This document shows, piece by piece, positions 43,982 through 52,383 of a stretch of DNA of 64,000 nt (position 1 is the first letter of the stretch; each line of letters opens with the position of its first letter). Source of the DNA: Stella humosa (GTDB lineage Bacteria > Pseudomonadota > Alphaproteobacteria > ATCC43930 > Allostellaceae); NCBI RefSeq assembly GCF_006738645.1, contig NZ_AP019700.1, positions 818,001 through 882,000 of the forward strand, given 5' to 3'. The notes below the pieces were generated by a model. It saw only the letters and a program-made list of their open reading frames with translations, made no database searches and was not told where the DNA came from. Both the position numbers and the translations under genes were made by a program.

Positions 43982-44793
43982 CCGGCGCCGCGATCCCGAA
44001 CGCCGGCCCGGTCGGCACCGCGCTGCGCTGGCGCCAGCTCATCCTCCAGCTTGCCCGGCGCGAGGTGGAGGGGCGCTATCGCGGCTCGCTGCTGGGGCTG
44101 GCCTGGGCCGTGGCCCAGCCACTGCTGTACCTGGCGGTATTCACCTTCGTCTTCGGCAGCGTGTTCGAGGCGCGCTGGGGCGTGGCGACCGGCCCGCGCG
44201 CGCCGTTCGGCCTGACGCTCTTCGCCGGCCTCATCGTCTATTGGCATTTCTCGGAGGCGGTGAGCCGCGCGCCGGGCCTGGTGCTGGCCCATGCCAGCCT
44301 CGTCAAGCGGGTGCTGTTCCCGGTCGAGGTGCTGCCGATGGCGGCCGTCCTGGCGGCCTCGTTCCATACCGCCCTGGCGCTGACGGTCTGGCTCGCCGGC
44401 CACCTCGTCTTCGTCGGGCTGCCGCCCTGGACCTTCGTGCTGGCGCCCGTGGTCCTGGCCCCGGTCGCCCTGATGGCGCTGGCGATCTCCTATGTCGTGG
44501 CCGGCGTCGGCGTCTATGCCCGCGACATCGGCCAGCTCGTCACCGTCGGGCTGACGGTGCTGATGTTCCTGTCGCCGATCTTCTATCCGCTGGAGGCGGT
44601 GCCGGCGGCCTATCGCCAGTATTTCTTCCTCAACCCGCTGACGGCGGCGGTGGAGGAGATGCGCGGCGTGCTGCTGGATGGCCGGCTGCCCGGCCTGATG
44701 ACGCTGGCCGGGCTGGTGGTGGGGGGGCTGGCCGTCGTCGCCGCCTTCGCGATCTTCCGCCGCCTGCGCCGCGGGTTCGCCGATGTCCTCTGA
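43978..44793 (+). CDS. Polysaccharide ABC transporter permease (Wzm/KpsM type)
   Basis: A 271-residue ABC-2 type permease. The cytoplasmic start LILQLARREVEGRYRGSLLGLAWAVAQPLLYLAVF is diagnostic of the Wzm/TagG/KpsM family. Six hydrophobic segments follow, including LTLFAGLIVYWHFSEAV, VLAPVALMALAISYVVAGVGVYARDIGQL and VLMFLSPIFYPLEAVP (the last two are highly conserved). It should form the inner-membrane channel for a lipid-linked polysaccharide together with the ATPase encoded next, whose gene overlaps its 3' end by 11 bases. The gene is coupled by ATGA to the preceding one. Confidence 0.92.
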   Translation: MTGAAIPNAGPVGTALRWRQLILQLARREVEGRYRGSLLGLAWAVAQPLLYLAVFTFVFGSVFEARWGVATGPRAPFGLTLFAGLIVYWHFSEAVSRAPGLVLAHASLVKRVLFPVEVLPMAAVLAASFHTALALTVWLAGHLVFVGLPPWTFVLAPVVLAPVALMALAISYVVAGVGVYARDIGQLVTVGLTVLMFLSPIFYPLEAVPAAYRQYFFLNPLTAAVEEMRGVLLDGRLPGLMTLAGLVVGGLAVVAAFAIFRRLRRGFADVL

Positions 44794-46138
44794 GCTGCCG
44801 CCCGCACAACTGCCGCCCGCCCTGGTCGTCGACGGCGTCAGCAAGGTCTATCGCCGCTACGCCGCCCCGTGGGACCGCATGCGCCAGGCGCTGCGGCGCG
44901 AGGCAGCCCATGTCGACGAGCATTGGGCGCTGCGCGGCGTCAGCTTCCAGGTCGGCCGCGGCGAGACGGTGGGGCTGGTCGGCCGCAACGGCTCGGGCAA
45001 GTCGACGCTGCTGCAGATCATCGCCGGCACCATGCAGCCGACCACGGGCCGGGTGGTGGCAGCGGGCCGGATCTCGGCCCTGCTGGAACTGGGGGCGGGC
45101 TTCCACCCGGATTTCACGGGGCGGGAGAATGCGCGGCTCAATGCCGCCATCCTCGGGCTGGACGAGCGCAAGATCGCCGAGGCCCTGCCCTCGATCGCGG
45201 CCTTCGCCGACCTGGGCGACCATCTCGACCAGCCGCTGCGCACCTATTCGAGCGGCATGGGCGTGCGCCTGGCCTTTGCCGTGGCCGTCCATGTGGAGCC
45301 CGACATCCTGATCGTCGACGAGGCGCTGGCGGTCGGCGACGAGGCCTTCCAGCGCAAGTGCTTCGCCCGGCTGGAGCGTTTCCGCAGCGGCGGCGGCACC
45401 ATCCTGTTCGTGTCGCATGCGGCCGCCCACGTCACCCAGCTCTGCGACCGCGCCATCCTGATCGACGACGGCGAGATGCTGGCATCGGGCGAGCCCAGGG
45501 CGGTGGTGGCGCAGTATCATCGCCTGCTGTTCGCGCCCGCCGCCCGCCGCGCCGTCCTGCGCGAGGCGATCCGCAGCGGCGCGCCCGAGGTGGAGGCGAT
45601 CGAGCCCGAGGCGGAGGCGGCCGAAGCGCCCGCCGGCGATGCCTTCCTCGACACCGCGATGCGGCCCTCGGGCGCGGTCGTCTACGAGCCGGCCGGCGCC
45701 GAGATCACGGAACTCCGCGTGACCACGCCCGATGGCGCGCCGGTCAACGTGCTGCGCCGCGGCGGCGCCTACGAGATCCGCTGCCGCGTCACCTTCGCCG
45801 AGACCGCGTCCGGCGTCAGCTTCGGCACGCTGATCCGCACGGTCGCCGGCACCGAGCTGGCGGGCGGGTCGACCGCGTCGGCCGGGCGCGCGCTGGCAGA
45901 GGTCCGGGCGGGCGAGGCCTGGAGCGTGCGCCACGCCTTTCGCTGCCGGCTGCTGCCCGGCACCTACTTCGTCAATGCCGGCGTCTCGGCCGAGACCGGG
46001 GCCGAGCGCCGCTTCCTCCATCGTCTCGTGGATGCCGCCATGTTCAAGGTGATGCCCGACCCCGACCGCTGGCGCGCCGGCCTGGTCGACCTCGACTTCG
46101 AGTCCGACGCCCATGCCGAACCGGAGGGCGGGGCGTGA
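44783..46138 (+). CDS. Polysaccharide ABC transporter ATPase with C-terminal glycan-binding domain (Wzt type)
   Basis: A 451-residue ATPase. The nucleotide-binding domain (about 10-250) has Walker A GRNGSGKST, the polysaccharide-exporter hallmark LLELGAGFHPDFTGREN, signature YSSGMGVRLAFAVAV and Walker B ILIVDEALAVGDEAFQ. Residues ~290-440 form a beta-rich Wzt-like C-terminal domain (ITELRVTTPDGAPVNVLRRG, LLPGTYFVNAGVSA) that in O-antigen systems recognises the chain end. This suggests chain-terminus-dependent export, often capped by a methyl or other group; methyltransferase and sulfotransferase genes lie alongside. It overlaps its neighbours on both sides and so belongs to a tight operon. 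Confidence 0.92.
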   Translation: MSSELPPAQLPPALVVDGVSKVYRRYAAPWDRMRQALRREAAHVDEHWALRGVSFQVGRGETVGLVGRNGSGKSTLLQIIAGTMQPTTGRVVAAGRISALLELGAGFHPDFTGRENARLNAAILGLDERKIAEALPSIAAFADLGDHLDQPLRTYSSGMGVRLAFAVAVHVEPDILIVDEALAVGDEAFQRKCFARLERFRSGGGTILFVSHAAAHVTQLCDRAILIDDGEMLASGEPRAVVAQYHRLLFAPAARRAVLREAIRSGAPEVEAIEPEAEAAEAPAGDAFLDTAMRPSGAVVYEPAGAEITELRVTTPDGAPVNVLRRGGAYEIRCRVTFAETASGVSFGTLIRTVAGTELAGGSTASAGRALAEVRAGEAWSVRHAFRCRLLPGTYFVNAGVSAETGAERRFLHRLVDAAMFKVMPDPDRWRAGLVDLDFESDAHAEPEGGA

Positions 46139-46857
46139 GCGGCCGGCTGCCGGATTTCCTGGGCATCGGGGCGCAGAAAGCCGGCACGACCTGGCTGTTC
46201 GAGATGTTGCGCGACCATCCGGGCCTGGCCTTCCCGGCCGGCAAGGAGGTGCATTTCTGGGACTGGTACCAGGATCGCGGGCTCGACTGGTACCGCAGCC
46301 AGTTCGCGGATGCCGCCCCGGGCACGCGGATCGGCGACGTGACGCCGGGCTATGCGGTGCTGCCGGCCGAGGCCGTGGCCCAGGTCCATCGGGCGATGCC
46401 CGACGGCCGCCTGCTCTTCATCGCCCGCAACCCGATCGAGCGCGCCTGGTCGGCCGCCCTGATGGCGCTGCGCTGGGCGCTGATGTACGAGCACGAGGCC
46501 TCCGACGCCTGGTTCCTGGACGTCTTCCGCTCCGGCCAGTCGCTGGGCCGGGGCGACTACGCGCAATGCATGGAGACCTGGCTGTCGGCCTTCCCGCGCG
46601 AACGCCTGCTGGTGCTCTTCTACGACGATCTGGTGGCAGACCCCACGGGCGTGCTGGCCGCGGCCTGCCGGCACCTGGATGTCGATCCGGCGCCGGTGCT
46701 GGGCATCGCGGGCGAGCGGCTGGGCCGCCGGGTCAATGCCGGCGAGGGCACGCCCCTGCGCCCCTCTCTGCTCGGTCCCTTGCGCGATCTCTATGCTTCG
46801 CGGATCGCGGCCTTCCAGCGGCTTACCGGCCGGGACCTGTCGCACTGGCTGGCGTGA
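46135..46857 (+). CDS. Sulfotransferase
   Basis: A 240-residue PAPS-dependent sulfotransferase. The 5'-phosphosulfate loop is GIGAQKAGTTWLFEML (KAGTT at residues 15-19), and the 3'-phosphate site is LLFIARNPIERAWSAALMAL with the arginine and serine; both are canonical. GVDVTPGYAVLP-like IGDVTPGYAVL matches heparan-type sulfotransferases. The start is GTG 46135, overlapping the ATPase stop by four bases (GTGA). It likely sulfates a sugar of the exported polysaccharide in the cytoplasm. Its 3' end overlaps that of the convergent methyltransferase by 35 bases. Confidence 0.88.
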   Translation: MSGRLPDFLGIGAQKAGTTWLFEMLRDHPGLAFPAGKEVHFWDWYQDRGLDWYRSQFADAAPGTRIGDVTPGYAVLPAEAVAQVHRAMPDGRLLFIARNPIERAWSAALMALRWALMYEHEASDAWFLDVFRSGQSLGRGDYAQCMETWLSAFPRERLLVLFYDDLVADPTGVLAAACRHLDVDPAPVLGIAGERLGRRVNAGEGTPLRPSLLGPLRDLYASRIAAFQRLTGRDLSHWLA

Positions 46858-47608
46858 GCGGGGCGGGATCGGCGCGGCGGGTGGCCACGAACCAGCAGTC
46901 GCGGCCCGCCAGCTTGGGGAAGAAGCGCACGTCGAAGCCCAGCCGGTCGAGGACATGGGCCACCATGGGCGGCGACAGCCACTCGAACTTCGCGCTGATC
47001 TTGCCCTGGGTGTCGAAATAGGTCGGCACGTCGGCCAGCAGCTTGTCGAAGCCGTGCGGCGAGGTGGCGTCGGCCACGCTCATGATCATCTTGCCGCCCG
47101 GGCGGAGCGCGCGGGCGGCCGCCAGCCAGTAGGCGACCAGGTATTGCAGGTCGACATGCACCATGGCGTCGATCGAGAAGACGAGGTCGACCGAGCCCTG
47201 CCAGCCGCGCTCGGCCACCAGCCGGTCGAAATGGTCCCATTGCGGCAGCAGGCGCGCGGTCGCCAGGCGGCCGGCCGCGATCGCCGGCGCCAGCCGCTCC
47301 TCCAGCACCGCTAGGTAGGCGGCCGACACGTCGAGCGCCAGGATCTCCACCGCCGGGCAGTGGTCCAGCACCATGGCCGTGTACTTGCCGGCACCCGGCC
47401 CGATCTCGATCGCGCGGGCCGGCAACGGGTCCAGTTCCGGCTGGAAGACCATGGCGTAGATCTTGTCCCAGATCTCGGGCGTGCCCCACTCGTCCCCCGG
47501 CCAGTGCAGGCGCTGGGCGGCCGGGTCGTTGTGGGCGCGCAACTGGGGAAAGATCGACTGGACGTAGAGGTCCCAGTACTGGCCGTAGTCGTCGGCGCGT
47601 TCGGTCAT
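46823..47608 (-). CDS. Class I SAM-dependent methyltransferase
   Basis: A 261-residue methyltransferase, start ATG 47608 (MTERADDYGQYWDLY). SAM motif I is AIEIGPGAGKYTAMVLDHC, followed by ILALDVSAAYLAVLEERL and the acidic VDLVFSIDAMVHVDLQY; DxMVHxDLQY also occurs in similar form in the methyltransferase at 40949. The N-terminal WPGDEWGTPEIWDKIY block is typical of this glycan-associated group. It overlaps the upstream sulfotransferase stop by four bases, so it belongs to the leftward GT2-sulfotransferase-methyltransferase unit. The acceptor is probably a sugar of the surface polysaccharide. Confidence 0.84.
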   Translation of the reverse strand: MTERADDYGQYWDLYVQSIFPQLRAHNDPAAQRLHWPGDEWGTPEIWDKIYAMVFQPELDPLPARAIEIGPGAGKYTAMVLDHCPAVEILALDVSAAYLAVLEERLAPAIAAGRLATARLLPQWDHFDRLVAERGWQGSVDLVFSIDAMVHVDLQYLVAYWLAAARALRPGGKMIMSVADATSPHGFDKLLADVPTYFDTQGKISAKFEWLSPPMVAHVLDRLGFDVRFFPKLAGRDCWFVATRRADPAPLTPASATGPGR

Positions 47609-48984
47609 CGTTGCCTCCGGCCGCGCAGCAGCCGGCCGGCTGCCCGGAGCGGCCCGGTCAGGTTCCAGAAGAATCCCTGCTGCAGGGCGACTGCCAGGCG
47701 GGCCTGGTCCTCCGGTGTCGGCGTGGCGGGTCGCTCGGCCGCCGCCCGTCCGGCGAGCAGCCGCTGCAGCGGGCGCACCAGGCGCAGCGAGGTCGAGTTC
47801 CAGACCTCGTCCAGCGCGCGCGCCGGGTCCGGCATCACCGCATCCAGCAGGCGCTGGCGGCCGGCCGACTCGGCCTCCACCGCCGCCCGGTGGATGTCCG
47901 CCCGGGCACGCTCCGCTTCCAGTGCGGCGATACGGGCATCGCGGGCGGCGATCTCGGCCTGGGCCGCTGCGCGCCGCTGCTCCAGCTCGTCGTAGAACCA
48001 CTGGAGCTGAACGAAGTCGCGGGCATAGGCATCCGCGCGCGCCTGCTGCTGGGCGATATCGCTCTCGGCCTGGGCGCGCTGGCGGATCGCTTCGGCGTGC
48101 AGCGCGGCGATGTCCTGGGCCAGCCCGGCCACCTTCTGGGCATGGGCGGGATGGCGGGCGGCTTCCTCGCCCCAGGCGGCCAGCAGCCGCCGCGCGCCGT
48201 CGACGCGCGCCAGCAGCGGGGCGACGGCGGCCAGGGGCGGCGCGTCGGGCGCGCTCTGGCGCAGCAGGCCGTAGAGCTCGCGCGCCTCGGGCATCAGGCG
48301 GGCGGGGTTGCCGCCGGTGCCGTGGCGCAGGTCGGGCCGCACGATGCCGGCCAGGACCGCTTCGAGCTGGCGCTCATCGGCCGGCCAGGCGATGCCCAGC
48401 CGCGCCATCGTCGCCCGGGCGACGGCGACCGGCTGCTCGAACCAGGCGTCGTAGTCGACGACGCCGACGATGCGGTCGCCGGCATGGCGGAAGGCGTCCA
48501 GCGTGTGTTCCAGCCACAGCAGCTGGGCTGCCGCCGGCGTCATCCCGTCGCGCCGGGCGAGCGAGCGGGCGACCGCCTCGGGGTCGCGCACGGCCAGGAT
48601 GTAGGTGGGCTCGACGCCGGCATCGGCGAAGATCTCCTGCCACAGCGGCAGCAGGCGCACCGTGCGCGGGTCCTTGAAGCCCCAGGGGCCGACGCTGGCC
48701 GCGGTCTCGGCCCGGACGATGTCGGCCAGGCGGCGGCGATGGGGTCGCAGCTCGGGCAGGCGCCACCAGCCGTCCGGCAGGGGCACCAGCCCCTCGGGCT
48801 GGTACCAGGTGCGGCCGAGGCGATCGAGGATCGCCTCCTGCTCCTCGGCGATGCCCTTGTGCTCCCAGTAGCCGGCCTCGTTGTCGGGCTTGCCCTCGAG
48901 CAGCAGGTCGGGGCCGAGGTCGACGCCCAGCGCCTGCAGCAGCGAGGCCAGCAGCGAGGTGCCGCTGCGATGCATGCCCAGCAC
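47605..48984 (-). CDS. Sulfotransferase-family protein with coiled-coil C-terminus
   Basis: About 459 residues. The PAPS loop is LGMHRSGTSLLASLLQALG at the very N-terminus; EAGYWEHKGIAEEQEAIL and GFKDPRTVRLLPLWQEIF follow, as in cell-wall and glycan sulfotransferases. Residues ~290-375 are a heptad-rich coiled coil (AQAESDIAQQQARADAYARD, ALEAERARADIHRAAVEAE), unusual for this family and perhaps for scaffolding. The start is uncertain: the P-loop needs a strand before it, encoded in frame as RAIVV, but the only upstream start codon is GTG 48993. A good ATG-ACG-ATG at 49040 is one frame off, suggesting a frameshift or sequence error. Confidence 0.8.
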   Translation of the reverse strand: MLGMHRSGTSLLASLLQALGVDLGPDLLLEGKPDNEAGYWEHKGIAEEQEAILDRLGRTWYQPEGLVPLPDGWWRLPELRPHRRRLADIVRAETAASVGPWGFKDPRTVRLLPLWQEIFADAGVEPTYILAVRDPEAVARSLARRDGMTPAAAQLLWLEHTLDAFRHAGDRIVGVVDYDAWFEQPVAVARATMARLGIAWPADERQLEAVLAGIVRPDLRHGTGGNPARLMPEARELYGLLRQSAPDAPPLAAVAPLLARVDGARRLLAAWGEEAARHPAHAQKVAGLAQDIAALHAEAIRQRAQAESDIAQQQARADAYARDFVQLQWFYDELEQRRAAAQAEIAARDARIAALEAERARADIHRAAVEAESAGRQRLLDAVMPDPARALDEVWNSTSLRLVRPLQRLLAGRAAAERPATPTPEDQARLAVALQQGFFWNLTGPLRAAGRLLRGRRQR

Positions 48985-49044
48985 GACGATGGCACGGCGC
49001 GCGGCCGGCGGGTGGGGCGGGGCGGGGCGTGCATCGTCATGGCG

Positions 49045-50064
49045 TCAGCGGCCGCGCAGGCGGCGCCAGGTGCGCGACAGCCAGCGCAGCGGCGCCAGCA
49101 CCGTCTCCAGCACGCGGAACGAGAAGCGCGCGGCGTCGAACAGCGCGTTCAGCTTCAGCTCCAGCAGCGACAGGTGCTGGCCGAGATTGACCAGCGTGCC
49201 GAGCCCCAGCCGGCCGGAATCGAGGTCCCTGCGCATCAGCTCGTTGCGGATCAGCGCGTCATAGAGCGCGTGCTTGTCCTGGGCACCGAAGATGGAGTTG
49301 GCATAGGCCGGGTTCGTGTTGCCCGGGCGGTGGTGATAGAGCGCCAGCGGCAGCGCCAGCACGCCGATGTCGCGCCGGGCGAGGAAACGCAGGTTGAACT
49401 CCCAGTCGCCCAGGACCGGCAGGTCCTCTCTATAATAGCCGACCTCCTCCAGCATCGACCGGCGGAACAGGAACGAGATCGGCGGGAACATGTTGCCGCC
49501 CGCCATGCGGAACAGCGTGATGCTGCGCACCCAGTCGTTGTAGGGCTGGCGGCGGTCGATCTCGACCCGGTCGCCCACGATGCGCTCGTCGACGCGCACG
49601 CTGTGGGTGATGACGCCGGCGACGGAGCCATCGGCGGCACCGTCCAGGAAGGCGGTGGTGGTGGCGAGGAATTCCGGCGTCCAGCTATCGTCGTCGTCAT
49701 GGATGACGACATAGCGGCTGTCGCTGGCGCGCAGGCCGACATTGGAGGCGGCCTCCATGCCGAGCGAGCGCGGATTGTGGATGACATGCAGGCGGCCGGC
49801 ATAGCGGTCGGCGAAGGCGGCGGCCAGCCGGTCGACCGGCGCGGCCTCGCCCCCGTCGTTGACGACGACATGGATCCAGTCCGCCTCGGTCTGCGACAGC
49901 ACGCTTTCCATGGCACGGTGCAGCAGGACCGCTCGGTCCTTGGTGCGGGTGATCACCGCGACGGCGGGCAGGGACAATCGGGGCCTCTGGCAGGTCTCGG
50001 GGTGGGCCGGCGCCATCGCCGCCCGTCGGGCGACCACATGCCCGCCCATGGGCATCCACGTCAA
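49045..50064 (-). CDS. Glycosyltransferase family 2
   Basis: About 339 residues from TTG 50064; ATGs at 50055, 50049 and 50016 are possible starts, since the GT2 fold begins only at LPAVAVITRTKDRAVLLHRA. Motifs are HVVVNDGGEAAPVD, GMEAASNVGLRASDSRYVVIHDDDDSW (DxD region) and LPVLGDWEFNLRFLARRD. The C-terminus is basic and amphipathic (WLSRTWRRLRGR), suitable for membrane contact. It is the first gene of a leftward unit with the sulfotransferase and methyltransferase. Its promoter would lie in the 290-base gap shared divergently with the first RTX coat-protein gene. Confidence 0.84.
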   Translation of the reverse strand: MTWMPMGGHVVARRAAMAPAHPETCQRPRLSLPAVAVITRTKDRAVLLHRAMESVLSQTEADWIHVVVNDGGEAAPVDRLAAAFADRYAGRLHVIHNPRSLGMEAASNVGLRASDSRYVVIHDDDDSWTPEFLATTTAFLDGAADGSVAGVITHSVRVDERIVGDRVEIDRRQPYNDWVRSITLFRMAGGNMFPPISFLFRRSMLEEVGYYREDLPVLGDWEFNLRFLARRDIGVLALPLALYHHRPGNTNPAYANSIFGAQDKHALYDALIRNELMRRDLDSGRLGLGTLVNLGQHLSLLELKLNALFDAARFSFRVLETVLAPLRWLSRTWRRLRGR

Positions 50065-50354
50065 CCGCCTGCCGGCCGGGCCGGCGGAATGCGATTCCCA
50101 CGGGCGTTGTGACGGCCATCACTTTGAACCGTCGGCGGGGACCGCGCGACACAGGCTGCAACGGGCTCTTTGTTGCCGGCCGGCAACATTTCAGGGGGCC
50201 TGGAGCGGGCCGGAAGCGGTCCAGGGGAAATCGCTTGCCTAGCTTGAAAGCCGAAATCTATGGTCCGGATCGTTAGTTCTCGGACTGGGAGCCGGCGGTC
50301 AGGCCAAGTTCGGCAAGGCCACGGGCAGAATTCGTAAGCAGGAGGTAGCCAGTT
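50065..50354 (+). promoter_or_regulatory. Divergent intergenic region before the RTX coat-protein genes
   Basis: A 290-base non-coding gap with no gene on either strand. It must hold the promoter of the first RTX coat-protein gene and probably that of the leftward GT2 unit. A strong ribosome site (CAGGAGG, nine bases before ATG 50355) is present. TTCTCGGACTGGGAGC, from about 50277, recurs with one change 71-78 bases before the fourth RTX gene (58706), so it may be a shared promoter or leader element. Confidence 0.5.
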
Positions 50355-52223
50355 ATGGCGGTCATTAGTTGGAATGGGGCGAGCAATCTCGACCTCAAGA
50401 TTCTGGGTCAGACGTTCGACTTCCGTTCGGACGTGCTGCAGATTTCGGACCCGTCGCTGCAGGCGAACCAGTTCGACCTGGTCGAGAACGGCACCGACCT
50501 GGTGATCGTGAAGTCGCGCGACGCGACGGGTGCGCCGCTGCCGGCCGCCTCGGTCACCTATGCCTACATCCCGAACATGCTGCTGCGCCAGGTCGGCGGC
50601 ACGGACAGCTCGCCCGTCAGCTCGAACATCGTGCTGTCGAACGGCGGCCAGCTCTACATCGGCGACCGGATCACCGACACGCTGACGGACGACGCCGGCA
50701 ACGACGCCACTGCGCTCTCGACGCAGCTCCAGTCGGTGCAGGTGTGGGGCCTCGGCGGGGCCGACACGATCTCCACCGGTGACGGTGCGGACCGCGTCTA
50801 TGGCAACACGGGTGCGGACAGCATCAGCGGTGGTGCCGGCAACGACAGCATCTATGGCGGCCAGGAGAACGACACGGTCTCCGGCGGCGGCGGCAACGAC
50901 AACGTGGCCGGCGACGCCGGCAACGACCAGGTCAATGGCGGCTCGGGCAACGACATCCTGTACGGCGGTGCGGGCAACGACGTCATCGACCCGGATACCG
51001 GTAACGACACGATCTTCGCCGGCAACGGCAACGACACCGTGACGGTCGGCGACAGCGACACCGGCAACAAGCTTATCTACATGGATAAGCTGCAGGACTA
51101 TGTGAACATCATCTCGACCACGGGCGACCATGTCGTCTATCTGGGCGAGAACAACGACATCGCCGAGCTCGAAGCCAACTCGGGCGACATCCAGGTGTTC
51201 GGCCAGGATGGCAACGACGAGATCTGGGCCCAGAACTCGGGCTCCGACACGCTCGACGGCGGCAACGACGACGACTATGTCGGCATCGGCGACGGCTCGG
51301 TCGGCAAGAAGACGCTGATCGGCGGCTTCGGCGACGACGAGATCGACATCCAGGACAGCTCGGGCTTCGCCAGCGACCAGATCCTGCCGAACACGCAGGT
51401 GACGGTGTCGGCCGGCGAGGGCGACGACTCCATCTTCTACGATCGTGGCCTGTTCATCACCGACGCCAACGACGGCGGCACGGACAACGACTCGATCTAC
51501 TTCGACCAGCAGACGATCCTGACGCTGCGCGACAAGTCGCTCGAGAACATCGAGACGGTGAACTTCAGCAGCGACAGCGACTATGTCGTCTTCGCCGACG
51601 GCAACAACGTCAAGGTCGCCAACGGCAATGGTGGCGAGGATTACCTCAGCGCCGCCCGCGAGACCTCGGGCAGCTACACGCTGAACGGCAACGAAGGCGA
51701 CGACACGCTGATCGGCGGCGCCGGCGGCGACAAGCTGAACGGCGGCAATGGTGAAGACCTGCTGACCGGCGGTGCGGGTTCGGACACGTTCCAGTTCTCC
51801 GACCTCTGGAACAGCAGCTCCTACGAAGACGTCCTGACGGACTTCACGGGCGGCACGGACAAGGCGACCTTCAACGGGAACCTGTTCGGCGACGTGTCGG
51901 CCATCGACGGCTACAAGGGCACGACCGGCGTCGGCTCCAGCGCCAACGACAACCTGTTGATCGCCACCGGCCAGGGCTACTCGACCATCACGCAGTTCGA
52001 CACGTTCCTGTCGGAAGGTGATGCGGACACCAACAAGCCCGGCTTCTACATCTTCTTCAACACCAGCTCGAACCGTGCGGAGATGTACTTCGACACGGAC
52101 ATGACGAGCACGGACGGTGCGGTCCTGATCGCCACGTTCAACAACATCACGGCGGTCAGCCAGCTCGACAAGCTGAACGAAGGCCCGACCGGCCACAATT
52201 CGGGCGACTTCGTCATCCTCTGA
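50355..52223 (+). CDS. RTX surface-coat (S-layer-like) protein, copy A
   Basis: A 622-residue acidic, cysteine-free protein. Residues 1-130 are a non-repetitive head (MAVISWNGASNLDLKILGQT); ~131-232 are calcium-binding nonapeptides (NDSIYGGQENDTVSGGGGND); then a DKLQDYVNIISTTGDHV spacer, a variable middle (~280-420), further repeats and a conserved C-terminus with YKGTTGVGSSANDNLLIATG ending NSGDFVIL. It has no N-terminal signal peptide; the C-terminal acidic-hydrophobic end suits the type I exporter encoded at 63028. Head residues 1-268 match copies B, C and D except at 106 and 179. S-layer function is inferred from size, composition, copy number and context. AGGAGG supports the start. Confidence 0.87.
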   Translation: MAVISWNGASNLDLKILGQTFDFRSDVLQISDPSLQANQFDLVENGTDLVIVKSRDATGAPLPAASVTYAYIPNMLLRQVGGTDSSPVSSNIVLSNGGQLYIGDRITDTLTDDAGNDATALSTQLQSVQVWGLGGADTISTGDGADRVYGNTGADSISGGAGNDSIYGGQENDTVSGGGGNDNVAGDAGNDQVNGGSGNDILYGGAGNDVIDPDTGNDTIFAGNGNDTVTVGDSDTGNKLIYMDKLQDYVNIISTTGDHVVYLGENNDIAELEANSGDIQVFGQDGNDEIWAQNSGSDTLDGGNDDDYVGIGDGSVGKKTLIGGFGDDEIDIQDSSGFASDQILPNTQVTVSAGEGDDSIFYDRGLFITDANDGGTDNDSIYFDQQTILTLRDKSLENIETVNFSSDSDYVVFADGNNVKVANGNGGEDYLSAARETSGSYTLNGNEGDDTLIGGAGGDKLNGGNGEDLLTGGAGSDTFQFSDLWNSSSYEDVLTDFTGGTDKATFNGNLFGDVSAIDGYKGTTGVGSSANDNLLIATGQGYSTITQFDTFLSEGDADTNKPGFYIFFNTSSNRAEMYFDTDMTSTDGAVLIATFNNITAVSQLDKLNEGPTGHNSGDFVIL

Positions 52224-52250
52224 TCGACGAGATCGAACCGACGCGACCCG

Positions 52251-52276
52251 GGGCCGGGGGAGAAATCCCCCGGCCC
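52251..52276 (+). terminator. Rho-independent terminator after copy A
   Basis: An 11-bp perfect stem (GGGCCGGGGGA / TCCCCCGGCCC) closed by a GAAA tetraloop and followed by TTTCTTTT, 27 bases after the stop. The identical hairpin follows copies B, C and D. Confidence 0.93.
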
Positions 52277-52383
52277 TTTCTTTTGGCCCGCACCAGTCGA
52301 CCGGGCGACGGTTTTGCTATAACCTGGGGCAACGGGCAGGCGCCTTTGGGCAGCCATCGCAATTAGCAGGGGGCACGATCATC

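Noticed and set aside
50755-51060. Regular short DNA repeats suggestive of a CRISPR array or minisatellite
   Set aside because: The period is 27 bases in frame with GGxGxDxUx nonapeptides and there are no unique spacers; this is RTX coding sequence.
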